Assembly: GCF_010015585.1 (NCBI RefSeq)
Contig: NW_022985072.1
Span: 219,662-283,661 of the forward strand
Reading direction: 5' to 3'
DNA length: 64,000 nucleotides
Origin: Eremomyces bilateralis CBS 781.70
Taxonomy: Eukaryota; Ascomycota; Dothideomycetes; Eremomycetales; Eremomycetaceae
Under the pieces are notes generated by a model. The model did no database searches. It was not told where the DNA came from and worked only from the letters and a program-made list of their open reading frames with translations. Below are positions 21,929 to 33,898 of the stretch, piece after piece. Positions within the stretch are counted from its first letter, which is position 1, and the number at the start of each line of letters is the position of its first letter. The position numbers and the translations under genes were made by a program.

Positions 21929-23018
21929 TCAAGTCTCGGCACGAGATTTCTTTGGCGGCGGGCTTGCAGAGCGTTCTTTGAGGTCGGTCGCGTCCACAGT
22001 TGACTCCCCCCGATCGCGTTTCAGACCCTTCATCTTTCGGGTCTGCAGATGGGTGAGGTCTTGCTTGCCGACATGGATCCGGCCGACCTTGTCTCCCACG
22101 ATATCTGTTTCGATGTTCTTCTTCGTCCTGGCCTGTACAGATAGACTTGTCAGATATGCTTTCAATAGAAAAGGAAGAGAGATACGCACCTCGAGCGCCC
22201 TCGGCCTCTTCAACGCCTCCTTCATGATTGATTCGTCCGCTTGCTTATGCCTCCCAACATGGAAGTCGATCCGTGGCCCCATCTCCTCCAGCTCGACCAG
22301 CGGCGTCTTCTCCCCACTCCGCTTCGTGACGAGCTTGTAGACCCGCATCCGGATCTTCGGCGCCGGCTGGCCCTCCACCTCTTCTTCCGCGCTGATATGG
22401 ATCATGTACTGCAACCCCTCGATATCGATGCTGGGGGCGTCATGGCCGCGGAATAAATCCACGAACAGACTCTTGGCGACGCTGTATGCATTGGTGGTCG
22501 GACTCTCAAACGGCGTCCCCGAGAAGGACAGCAGCGGTTTCGCGCCCACGGCGCACTTCTCGTTCTTGAACTGGTTCAGCGTGCGGAACGACTCCGGATC
22601 GATGTACAGCTCCAGCATATCCAGCACCTTGTGGCTGAAACAGCGGATGAATGTCAAGCAATGCGGGCGCTTCTTGCTATGGTAGCCGAAGACGAGGAGC
22701 GCGGCATCGTTCTTCTCAGAGAAGAACTCGAGCGACGACGGGTCCTCGAACGGATGGATGCCATCGTTCTTCTTGGTGAATCGGATGGACAACGGTCGTT
22801 TGAGGGCGTTTAGGTCGGCGAGGGCGAGCTGGACGACCTGGCTTGCATTCTGGCCGCGGAGGAAGAGGGTTGTCTTCGGGTTCTCGACTAATTGCGGTTG
22901 TTTCTTCTCCAGGATCCTCTTGGACCGAGCGGTCTTGGGTTTTCTGGATGGCAGATAACATATCAGCTTGGGATTCTCATTTGAATCGTTCGTTTGGACC
23001 TTACACTGTTTTTAACAT
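21929..23018 (-). CDS. RPF2: Ribosome biogenesis protein Rpf2 (Brix domain)
   Basis: With Rrs1, Rpf2 brings the 5S RNP (5S rRNA, uL18, uL5) into pre-60S particles in the nucleolus. Exons on the complement: 23018-23005, 22943-22190 and 22132-21929, giving 323 aa. The first exon encodes only MLKT plus two bases, and splicing restores the conserved MLKTVKPKTARSKR start. The Brix domain includes ENPKTTLFLRGQNAS, HPFEDPSSLEFFSEKND and LLSFSGTPFE. The C-terminal KVGRIHVGKQDL and LQTRKMKGLK block is diagnostic. The second intron (22133-22189) is 57 nt, in frame and without a stop; I removed it because GTGCGT and ACAG are good splice sites and the family joins directly from RPRALE to ARTKKNI. Divergent from GRX4 over 418 bp. 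Confidence 0.93.
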
Positions 23019-23436
23019 CCTGGCCGGCGATATATGCGAAGTGGTTCTTGTAAAAGTCCGACTTGAAGTTCACTTGAAGCCGTACATGGTCTGCAATCCA
23101 AAATTTCACCTCCCAGAGCCAAATCTCAAATTTCCAAATCGGTATCTTATCAGATGATCAGGCCCCACTTAAAGATGAGTGGTGATGAAAAGCCAGAAAA
23201 GCACGTCACGGACTCTTCGATGTTCGAGGCCTCGACTGCGCCATTTGTGTCTTACAACTTAGAGAATCTTTGCTCAATTCACTTGCGATAGCTTAGAAAA
23301 GCGAGACTACCGGCCTCCAAACATTGACATAGCCTGAAGCACCTCAATCCGAGAGGTACACCCGTCGCCTTCTGCCACCTCCCCGCCGTCAACCCGGTCA
23401 CCAGAGCCATCAAGCTGATTACCAACCCCCGAAACC
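23019..23436. promoter_or_regulatory. Shared upstream region of RPF2 and GRX4
   Basis: A 418-bp head-to-head interval between the two start codons. No gene or clear named motif was identified. Confidence 0.5.
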
Positions 23437-24394
23437 ATGGCAGAAGTGCGTACATATCCATCCTGTGTAGACGTTAAGATGGAAAACTAACCGTCGCATG
23501 ACCCCAGCCCACAAAAGTCACCGAGATCACCTCCGAACTCGGGTTCCAAACCTTCGCCAACACCGTCCCGGCCACCGCCCTCCTCGTCGTCTACTTCCAC
23601 GCACCATGGGCCGCGCCCTGCAAACAGATGGCCACCGTCCTGGACACCCTCGCCAGCACCTATCCCGCACAGAGCCCGCCCGCCATCAGCTTCGTCTCGA
23701 TCAACGCGGAAGAGGTGCCCGAGGTCTCCGAGCAGTTCGACGTGACGGCAGTGCCGTTCATCGTGCTGCTGAGAGGCGGCGCACGGCTCGAGACGATATC
23801 CGGCAGCGACGCGGCTAAGGTGCGGGCAGCGGTCGAGCGGCATGCGGCGCCGGGTGGCGCACCGGGTGGCCAACGACTGCCACCGGCGCAGCAGGTGGTG
23901 AAGAAGGCAGAGGACACGACATTGGGAGATGTGGGAAGCACGACGAACGGAGCACTAGGAGCCAGAGGAAACGAGACAGCACCGATAGATAGTACTGGTG
24001 AGCAAGACAAGGAGGCACTATTTGCACGGCTCAAGGATCTGGTGAAGGCGGCGCCGGTGATGCTGTTCATGAAAGGGACGCCCAGCGCTCCACAGTGCGG
24101 GTTCAGCAGACAGACGGTGGCGCTACTGAGGCAGAAAAACGTGCGATATGGGTTCTTCAATATTTTGGCCGACGACGACGTCAGACAGGGGCTCAAGGAG
24201 TACGCGGACTGGCCGACTTTCCCTCAATTGTGGGTTGATGGGGAGCTGGTGGGTGGATTGGACATCGTAAGTACCACCCGAGAAGAATTCCATCGGCTGT
24301 GGGAAACTAATGATTTTTGAAGGTTCGAGAGGAATTCGAGAATAACGACGAGTTCCTGACGGAGTATTCCACAGGGGCAACGGCAGCAGCATAG
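23437..24394 (+). CDS. GRX4: Monothiol glutaredoxin Grx3/Grx4 (Trx-Grx fusion)
   Basis: Cytosolic/nuclear glutaredoxin that binds a bridging [2Fe-2S] cluster, supports Fe-S protein assembly and passes iron status to transcription factors. Exons 23437-23445, 23508-24266 and 24323-24394 give 279 aa. Residues about 4-105 form a thioredoxin fold with WAAPC, Cys41 being the only active-site Cys. A variable linker follows (about 105-165). The glutaredoxin domain has MKGTPSAPQCGFSR with the CGFS Cys200, and WPTFPQLWVDGELVGGLDI. The start exon encodes just Met-Ala-Glu. In moulds the orthologue works with HapX and the CCAAT complex; hapB lies 9.5 kb downstream, and MMS19 is nearby. Confidence 0.94.
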
Positions 24395-26394
24395 ATCATA
24401 ATGAATTGAAGACCCCATGATCATAAGAACGTGTGTTTGCCGTTTGGCGAGCCGTGAGGATTAGGCCTTTGGGGGTGACGACAGATTCACAGATAGGATG
24501 TGACGGGTCGGTAGTTGGTGGTGCAGTACGGAGTACCCCGTATGGGATGAAATGGGCCAAGTCACGCCCATCTTTTCCCGTTGCAGTTGCACCGCCTACG
24601 TACATAGCCATCGGGATCAACAAGACAGCAGAGCAACTCAACAACATTCTGTAGAATTCGGTCCCACATGTTGGAATATTGGACACTGTTTGATAGAGAT
24701 CAACACAGCGGCAGTGGGATCGCTCATGGGAGCAGATTGCAGATCGGATGCAAACTTGTAAAGACGATGCGCGATAGGACCACGGAATCTGTATTTGAAT
24801 CCCAGAGTGTCAAGGTTGTATTAGCATTTAAACGAGCAGTTCATGCGAGAATCTTTGTTCCTGGATCCAGGGTAATTCAGTGGAAACTTCACATCACCAG
24901 CATCATCGATATTAATCACAAGCTCGACAGTCGACTGGTCTGAACTCTGGACTCAGGATCTGCCCAACATCCCCCGTCCTCCTTGACCCTTGTCCAGACG
25001 ACAGACGTCCACCCATTTTCGGAGACAAGCCTTTTCTGAGGGTTCCGCCTCCGTTTGGTTCGCTATCACTGTCCAGTTGATTCCCGTTTCCCATTTCCCA
25101 CGTCTCGCAGTTCGCACAGACACGCACAAATCACCGATCACAATTGATGATGGAACCAATACCGAACATCTCTACTCCAAACCATCCTTGTCCGAGGAAT
25201 CCCCGTGTCCAGTCGGTGTCCAGTCGGCGTCCAGTGGCACCATTCCCACTGCGGGGACGTGAAACCGCTAATCCGCCCATTAACGCGCATCCTCATCCCC
25301 CATCTTCAAACGTCGCGCCACCCCTTTATCCTGCGCTTATCCTCCGCTTCCACGCCCTCTCCCTTACCCGATCGGTCATCTTGTGAAAGTCTGAAAAAGC
25401 CCCAAAGGCCCCGAATGCTACCCGGTTTGGCGTCCATGGCACTAGCCGCCGCCTAGCTGGGGAACTTAATACGTATCAGGCAGATTGGACGTTGCTCCTT
25501 GCCAATCGGTCCCATGGTTGCTAGGCACATCTTCCACAAGTTTACGGTGGGAATAGGGATGCGTCGCCCCCCTTGGCCTCTGCGCCGGCTGCGGTGTTTC
25601 GTATCTTTGTCTCCCAATGCCCAACAAACCATCACCCAAACCTGCGATTTGGTGACGCGGAGACACACGGTCATGGCGGTTTCAGGCCCGAAGCCAACGT
25701 CGTTGGTCTGTTCCACACGACCCGCTTCTCATCGACCGCCTTAGTTTCCGTCGTCCCACCTCGATCAATGCGTTGCCAATTCCCTTTAACTAGCGGGTGT
25801 GTCGTGATGCCGTGTATGCTTCATCTTTGTTCAATCGTTCGTGTCTCTTCAGAAGTGCCATCTTTTAAAACTTCTGTCGGTTTGAACTGTCCTTCCCTAA
25901 TTGCTATCAGGGTCATTTAAAAGCCTTTCGTTGTACCTATCTGTACGCTCTTTTCGCATTTCAGTATAGCGGAGTCTCAGCAAGCTGCTGACCCGTTGGT
26001 GAATCCCGTGAGGGTGAATTATTATTTGGTTTCCTATTGAACTTTCCGGTATCGAGCTGGTTCTCCCATATTTTACGAGCCCGTCGTTTATATCACTGTC
26101 CAGTGGCATAAGGACATTGACAGGACCTTTGGAACCTCCTGTCATAACTGTCACGAGTCAGAACTGTAATCATCAACACGATCCTTCGAGTTGATAACAC
26201 CCCACAGTCAGTTCCCGAAGCACGTCCTTCATCACCATTGTTTGTTTGTGTTGGAACAGTTCCTCACCGTCAATCATAGATCAATCGCTCTCTAAGCCAC
26301 CCTCGGACTCTTTAGACATACTGTCTTTCCCTCATTTTTTTGAACGACCCGAGTCGAACACTCTTTATTCCGAGTTTGAATATTCCCCTTCAAT
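24395..26394. other. Intergenic and subtilisin upstream region (2 kb)
   Basis: No gene supported. From 25,820 to the subtilisin ATG at 26,395 the + strand has no ATG, which suggests a leader of up to about 575 nt. A short GTCCAGTCG-type triplication sits at about 25,207-25,232. Confidence 0.5.
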
Positions 26395-27876
26395 ATGAAA
26401 CTCACCTCCTCCATTTTGGTTACCGGCTTGGCTGCTGTGGCTGCGGCTAAACCACTTCTCCATCCTCATGTCTCCAACTCGCTCTCTTCTCGACAAGTTG
26501 CTCGATCAACTGAAGAATCCCATCAAACTGGTGGAGAAGAATTCGTCATCATCCTCGACAACGACCAGCCCACCCCGCCGGTGATCCACGATGTTCTTGC
26601 ACGGTTGGCATTGACTTCGGATCATAACGATGTCAAATACGTGTTCAACAATACGGCCTTCCGGGGGTTCGTGGCGAATATGGAAGATCACTGCCTGGAC
26701 GCGCTTCTGAATATGACCGACGTATCCATTGTCGAGAAGGCCATGTCCGTCTCAACCTTTGCCACGCAACGAGGTGGCGCACCATGGGGACTGGAACGCA
26801 TCTCCAGTGCGGACACGGTGACCGGGAACCCCACCGGTCTCGATTTCACGTATTCGTTTGACAACACTGAGCTCGGAGCTGGCGTCGACATCTACGTCAT
26901 CGACACTGGCGTCTACACCGATCACATCGCTTTCGGGGGTCGAGCACGCTCCGGCTTCTCATTCGAGAACGATACATCTGACGGCGATGGCCACGGCACC
27001 CACGTTGCGGGCACTGCCGCAGGAAATGTGCTGGGTGTTGCATCTGGCGCCAACATTTGGGCCGTTAAGGTGCTTGGGGCTGATGGATCCGGATCTACCT
27101 CCGATACGCTCAAGGGCATGGATTGGGTGATTCAGAATCACAACAAACGCAAGGAGGAGGAAGGCTTTGTCGGTAGCATCATGAGCATGTCTTGGGGTCT
27201 TGCCCGACGTAAGTATCAGTAAATTCCTGGAGCGAACGACATGAACTCACCATTTCCAGACAACGACGGTATCGACCGCGCCATCCGCTCCGCCAGCGAA
27301 ATTGGCATCCACATGGCCGTTGCCGCCGGCAACGAAGCCGGCAACTCCTGCACCGCATCCCCCGGATCCTCTGGCGGTTCCCAAGGCCCCGCCATCGTCG
27401 TCGGCAGCATCGACATTACCAACACGATCTCCAAGTTCTCCAACACCGGCGCCTGCAACGACATTTACGCCCCCGGCGAAGACATCGTCTCCTCGTGGAT
27501 CGGCCAGAACAACTACGTCAACTCCCTCGACGGCACCAGCATGGCCTGCCCCCACGTCACCGGCCTGATGGCCTATCTGATGGACGCCAAGCCCGAGCTG
27601 CGCACCGACCCCCTCGCCATGAAGGAGTACCTGAAGCAGACCTCGCTGAGGGACGTCGTCCAGGGCACCGCGCTCGACGGCGACGACAAGCTGCTCGCGA
27701 ACAACGGCGTCACCGCCCAGGCGAAGCGCGACGTGCCGTCGAACGTGCAGCTCGTCAAGAAGCGATCGGTGGAGGATACGGTGGTGAGCCAGGTGGAGTC
27801 GAAGACGGAGCTTGAAGGACGCGCGGGGACGATCACGCTTGAGTTGGCGCAGTCTAACAAGAGGTTGCGGCTGTGA
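26395..27876 (+). CDS. Secreted subtilisin-like serine protease (peptidase S8, proteinase K type)
   Basis: Extracellular endopeptidase made as a preproprotein of 476 aa. Exons 26395-27208 and 27260-27876. Residues 1-18 form a signal peptide ending AAVAAAKP. An inhibitor I9 propeptide covers about 49-122 (EEFVIILDN through DVSIVEKA). The mature S8 domain starts near 127 (GGAPWGLERIS) and has the full triad: Asp170 in YVIDTGVY, His200 in GHGTHVAGT and Ser365 in GTSMACPHV, with the oxyanion Asn296 in AAGNEAG. The S8 fold ends near 410; the remaining 60 or so residues are charged with several KR pairs, a tail that is longer than in secreted proteinase K and may be trimmed (inference). No linked secreted-enzyme cluster is seen. 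Confidence 0.93.
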
Positions 27877-30800
27877 GGCGCGAACACGATCCCCTCCTCT
27901 TCGTTTCCACACGCTCAGCTAGATGCCACCACATTCCCTCGGCTTGTATCATGATCTGGCATGAGTACATGTGGTAAATAGACGATTTGACCCCGTCGAG
28001 TTATCCCCACCTTGGTCACACGGGTATATGGTACGCTCGTGTGCACCTCCATCTAATAATGTCTGATTTTCCGTAACTGGGGGCGATACTGGTCGCCGTG
28101 GGTTGCGTATGTGTGTTACAATACTACCACGGATACTCAATGGGACTCGAATATCAAAGACTTCATGTTAGCTGGATTTCTTGATGCTGGTGATATATCG
28201 ATCCGCCTGCTTGATCAACGCGGCGTCGCCTACGTACTGCGTTCCCAACCCCTTTTCCAGACCTCTACTCCATCTATCTAGAACCTCAGCTACTGCAATC
28301 GTGAGCATGTACAAACTACAAACGTCTGATATCGCCAAGCCACTGCCCACCCGAAACGCCAGCGTCTTCCACCATCGCCTCATCCTGTGCACAGTATCGC
28401 ATCCCCCTGTCCGACCCCGCATTCTTCCGCATCCTCACCTAAATTGCCTTACCCATCAAGCTGAAGCCCTCCAGTGTAGCCTGCGTAGGTACTATACCCT
28501 CGTCAATACTACGTAAGCCCAGCCTATAGCACATGGTCCTCTAAATCTACCATCTGCGGCATCGTCGGCAAGTCGCGGACAGAGCGGCGGACCCGTGTCC
28601 ACGGCGCGGTCCCGTACATGAAGTGCGGCTTTCACTATCTTTGAGAAGGTCTAGATGCGGGCGACGGGGGAGACCCGGCTGGCGTTACATAAATAAAGAC
28701 GCCTTGCTTGTCGTTGGGGTGATGCCGTCGGCGTTCCTGGATGTTGATCTGCCGTGATTTACATTGAGGTCGATCACTTTATCTGAAGGAGTGGTTCGGT
28801 TCATGCGGTTGGGTTGATTTGGTTGATTTATTTAGTTTGTTCGGAGTTCATGGATGCTGCAGGTGTTCGTGGCTACGGATACTCTAATGGCGAAGGAGGG
28901 GATTCATGCGCCAGCCGAGGAGCGCTGGGATGGGACGGCGGGCTAAGAGCTTCACGGCGATGTGAATGGAAGAATGACGGCTGGGGAGATTTGGCGACGA
29001 GATGTCACCCTTCCTACCTCCTTACCTGAGTCGTCCGAGATGGTGTTCGTATTTCTCGCGAGGAGCCGTGGTGGTCGGATGGATAGGATGATATGGGAGA
29101 TGTCGGAAGGGGGGTTGAGAGATCGGGTTGTTTGGTACTTTCTGGCACTTAATATTTCGTACCATGGCATGGTTGGACTCGGGAGTGTAGGGCAGATGGA
29201 TCGTGAAGTATCGTCAGATATATTCCGTAAACGAGTTGTCGACGATCTGGTTATGACCGTCTCTGAGTCTTCGAGATTCCGCTCCAGTTTCAACGCCGAA
29301 AACCAGTTCCCGCCTCCATTCCCTCACGTATTCGACTCTCCAGCATAGATTCCACCCGTTGCTCTTCCACAGCCCTTGCTCCGATTCTCTCTCTCACTGG
29401 CCCACCTTGCCGTCCGCTGCAAGTCATGACCACACGAGAAGAAGCCATTCCACGGGCCATCCCGCCGGCCCGTTGGTATTTGATGACATATTATTTCAGA
29501 CCTCAAGCGAAATAAGTAAATAACTAACGCCATATGTTAAATGCTCGCTCGCATGATGATCTAAGCCCTTCAAAAGTCAAACCAGGACGGACCTCTGAAT
29601 TTCCCTGCGCAACTGATCGCCAATGGCTCAATCCATTCCCAACTCAAAGTCTGTGACAAACATACATGTGACTCTTGACCTAGGCTAAAGTATGAAGGCA
29701 ACCTTAACAAAGGATTGAGGAACTAGCTTTTGAGTTTTGACCCACTGGCCAATCCCCACGCGGAGTGCTGCGGAGCGCCGCGAAATAGCGGCGTGGCGTC
29801 CTATCACAGCATCAAATGGGCGGTGAATATTGTGATTGGTGAGCGACGGGGTGCATGAAGAGTGAGGATTGGGGGTTCGATCATCGATGTCACGCGGATG
29901 GGGAAATGAGAAGGACATCGGTCGTGGAGAGGTTGGTGTGGGAATGGGACTGGGAGGACTGAGGAGTGGAGGAAAGGGTGCTGCCCGTGCTGGACAGCGA
30001 ACAGTGGACTGCTGGGTGGCGATCGGTTGGGGTTGAGACTTGAGACATGCGGGGAGTTATTAATATCAATTTGAAATGCATTTGAGTGAGCAGGGGAGCA
30101 AGGAAGCAATAGTGACGAGAGACAGATAGAGGCTTTCTTGAAGGATCGACTGGATAGCGCATGCAGATCGGAATAGTCAAGCCGCAGCATCTGACATCTG
30201 GAGTTCTCAACTCGTCTTCACGAAATCGCACAAAGCAGGTCGCAGAATCACGGCGGTTATGTCGACGTGACTTGACCTCGAGGTCACGCTCCTCTCGCCG
30301 ATCACTCCGACCCCGGTACAATGTACACAGACAACAACGCGACCTCAGCATTCCAAGCTTCAGGCTTCAGCAAAAGGCGCCGACGCAAAGTTTCCGAACG
30401 ACACGACATCACTGGCCAGTGGCCACGGCGTGTCACTCACTCAATCGCTTCCCCATCATGCTCATACGGTCATACCAACCAGGCACACGAGTGACAGAGC
30501 TGCTGAGCAGCGCCCACTCTCGCATCCTCCCGATCGCGTGGGCGGACAAATCATTGACGCGCCAAGTATTTCCTTTTTGCTAATTTGAGGAGCGGACGGG
30601 TCTTGCGATGTTCACTTCCGAACTCACGTCGCTTTGAATAACGTCGCGTTTGGGATTTCTGGCCCATAATAGGGCCGGTGTAAGCGCCTGATGGGGATTC
30701 GTTCCGCGATGATGGCGAGGAAAGTCCTAGCATTGCTCGAGGGGGGAACGCGTTGCTTCATGACCGCAATTTGGGGGTTTTCACCGCCACACCTGATGCG

Positions 30801-31613
30801 ACGACGCGGAAGTACGAAGATGGAGACGAGATGACGTTGAGGGAGGAGAGAGCCAATCAGAACGGCTCTCACACCGCTTCACTTCCCATCCTCCCAGTCT
30901 GTTCTTCCTCTGAGCGACAAAGCATGGAGTGAAGAGCTTTTCGCACGGCATCTCCGTCATCAAATTGCTGTGACAATAATTATGACAAGATGGCCAGGAT
31001 TAGGGAACTCCTAGTGCTGGGGTGAGGTGTGAAAGGAAACCGAGGACGTAAAGGGCATAGCGCCGGACAACAAGCCGCCCATCCATCTCCGGTTGTATTC
31101 CCAACTGTCAACTATCTATCAACACTTACGGAGTACCAGGCTAGAGTATGTTACTATGAATCATAAACATGTACATAAACTGAAGATAGGACCCATCATG
31201 CACTGGAGAGCTGCCTCTTAATCTACGGGGATGCTGAAGTAAGGTACCTATGGGATATTAATACGAACAGACAGACGTTGGTTGAGACTTGCAGTGGGAG
31301 TGTCCCTGGCTCCCTGTTCCGAGTTATTGGCGGTCAGAGGGAGGAAAGAGCCACCGAGGCCCAAGCTGTTTGGGGGAAGTTGCACAGTTATGTCGATACC
31401 GATGGGAACTATTCATACTGGGACTGTGTATTATTTACTAGGTAATATCAGTTTTTACTAATTCATAATTGACCATGGTTTTGGTGGAGAAGACGAAGCA
31501 ACGAAGCCATGACGAACAAGGCCCCTGGGTCTAGACATCAAATTGCGGCAATGGCCAGCCGTCATTCGCGGCTGAAATGCGAGACTCCGGCTCCCTCCAT
31601 CATCTCTCCAATG
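27877..31613. other. Gene-poor interval between the protease and the hapB leader
   Basis: No gene I can support across 3.7 kb. A short coding-like stretch lies on the minus strand at 28168-28300 (see findings). A CCAAT element sits at 30852-30856. The rest has scattered short ORFs without family resemblance. Confidence 0.5.
30850..30864 (+). promoter_or_regulatory. CCAAT box matching the CBC consensus
   Basis: GAGCCAATCAGAACG matches the RRCCAATCA core bound by the Hap2/3/5 (HapB/C/E) complex. It lies about 3 kb upstream of the hapB ATG but only about 760 nt before the start of the ATG-poor leader, so it could be an autoregulatory site (inference). Confidence 0.4.
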
Positions 31614-32770
31614 GCAAAAGAATAAGATTTGACCCGCTCGCTCCTCACTGGCTCTTCCATCTCTCAACCCAAACTTCCCCCCGATTTCTCTCCAATCCTT
31701 TTGCGTTCCCTCCAAATCCCCATCCTCCTATCGCAATTCGCAAACTCCCAAATCCGCTTTCCGCTCTACCCAATCGTCGCCCTCAATTCCCCCTTCAATC
31801 TCTGATCTCGGTTCCCAATTCCACACTTTCTCCAGATCGCCGTCCTGGTTCCCTGGCCCGTGGGTTTCCACTACCCAATTGTCAATCTTCGCCTCGTCTT
31901 CTCTGGCCAGTCAAGATCAAATCGCAAACCCCTCCCCAGGCACCGCGACACAATCCAAGTCCGCAACAGGACCACGTCCAACGTCTCATCATCTCACGTC
32001 TCCACCGCGCTTCCAAGCCCTGGTCATTGTCATCATATCCGACTTTGACCTCACAGAATCGTAGTCCGCTGTGGTTGATTCCGCGCATCGCATCCCATCG
32101 CACCGGAGCGGAAGGAATCATTCCTGCTTACCGTCGCATTCTGCTACACAAAGCAACTTTTGCGACCCCAGTCAAGCACGCACTGGATTCCGGTTTCCGA
32201 CGTTCCCTCCCAAGTCCCAACTTTTGCCTAGGTTGCATTTGCTCGTGTTTCATCACGCCGTGCTTCCGTCATCAGCAACAACAACATTGTCACCTCTCAA
32301 CCATCGGCACAGCCAAAATTGGTTCGATCCAACCCAATCAACTATTCTCATCCTCATTTCTGCGTCATCAACAGTGAGGCTTCAATTGCAGTTGCACCGC
32401 GTTCTGCCTTGCTGCCCACTGCCTACTGCCCGACCGACACGTGACGTACACGTGGAGACACATCTCAACCAGTTACAGGTCGTCACAGTTTCGGCCTTCA
32501 CGCCTTGTGGCCTTTACCGAAGCATTTCTGGCTTCTGCTGTGGATTATTCGATCTTATTCGTCCTTATTCGTTCCCATTCAACGCCAAATCTTCTGCCGG
32601 GCTGGACAGACTGCACGAGCTACTAGGAAAACAAACTCGGCCAAACAAATCTTGGTCCGCTTTGCGCCAGACATAGATTGCTGAACAAAGCAATCGTTAA
32701 TCTACCTCGCACCGTCCCAGCTGCCTCCATTTGGCGCTATCTTTGGGATCTCTGCCCGGGTTGAACGCAG

Positions 32771-33067
32771 GTAAGTTTAGCACACGCTTTGCATTCTGCA
32801 CCACGCGCACACCACCCTCTCGCCCCCCAAACCCCAGCTTGCTGCATTGCCAGCGCATCACTCCTCCAATCGTCACGCTGGCCGCCGCCGCTCATTGCTG
32901 GCATCCCGCGAGGGGTGACGGATGGGCCAACGACCGCCTTGAATACTCGGGCCTTGCCTTTACCCTCGCAGAAGCTCCCGCCCACCTCCAATTCTTCCTA
33001 TTTGACTACAAATTCCATCCTCGCCCGGCCAATTGACGTCGTGAACACCATTAACCTGGACCTTTAG
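32771..33067 (+). other. Candidate 5'-UTR intron 1 of hapB
   Basis: Donor CAG/GTAAGT at 32771, TTAAC branch-like string at about 33050, acceptor CCTTTAG ending at 33067. It would remove the only ATG of the leader. Confidence 0.45.
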
Positions 33068-33538
33068 GACCCGAAACGTTACTGTCGACCTTTTCACCGG
33101 TGCCATCAACGTGCGGGCCTCCCGCTTACGCGCACCGCCTCATCCGCGTTCGGATTCGGACGCGCCTCACTCTGCCTCTTCGCCCACTTTTCTCCCATCC
33201 CGCCCAGGCGGTGCGACTGACTCTGCACGCCTTGCGAGCTGCCAAATCATCGCTTCCTGCGCGTCTCGTCACGGGAAGAGAATCTGCTGCGGGAAAAGCC
33301 CCAACTTGCACGGCGTGGCATATTTGACAACTCATCGCCCAGCCACGCTTTGCCGGCTCTTGTCGCCGTCCCAGATTTGATCGATTGCCCAACCGACCCG
33401 CCGGCCCGTTAGCAATCAACGAAGATCGCGTCCTTCGCAAACATCAAGACCACCAAAGTTTTGCGCTCCGTTCCGAACACAATCCTATCGACGACGTGAT
33501 TCCGTCTGCGACGACCGTCCAATATCATTAAGTGGACT

Positions 33539-33602
33539 GTAAGTTGCCGGTACCTTGCATTGCCTTCTTATTGGACCATTCCAAGCTGACCACTTCTCGT
33601 AG
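33539..33602 (+). other. Candidate 5'-UTR intron 2 of hapB
   Basis: A 64-nt interval with donor GTAAGTTG, a GCTGAC branch-like site and acceptor TCTCGTAG, typical of introns in this window. Confidence 0.5.
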
Positions 33603-33898
33603 GCTTCGACGCATCCACCACTCATCGCCAACCCTTCGACATTCAGTTGTCGTATTTTGATACCAGTTCCTCCCTATCTCGTTCCTTTCCTACATCAGGA
33701 TACCTCCGCTACTGGCCACTTCCAATCCCCACGTCTATATACACCTGCTGCACGGTTGTTCCAGTGGCGCTGCCTGAACGCACCGACCCGCTATCTCCTG
33801 CTCGTGCAATTGAGTGGCGTTCTGGGGTATCAACATCCTCAGCCATCCTCCACTAGCAGCGAGTCACCGCTCTGACCCACTTCCACCCGACGCGCAAC

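Larger units (their letters stand above)
31614..33898 (+). promoter_or_regulatory. Probable long, ATG-free 5' leader of hapB
   Basis: These 2,285 nt are C/T-rich and contain one ATG on the + strand (32922-32924). Roughly 20-35 would be expected by chance. That ATG falls inside a predicted intron (32771-33067). The pattern fits an mRNA leader under selection against upstream start codons. No conserved protein can be read from it in any frame. Confidence 0.55.

Noticed and set aside
31577-32377. 266-codon + strand frame starting at an ATG at 31577
   Set aside because: Pro/Ser-rich translation of C/T-rich DNA with no internal Met and no family resemblance; better explained as hapB upstream or leader sequence.
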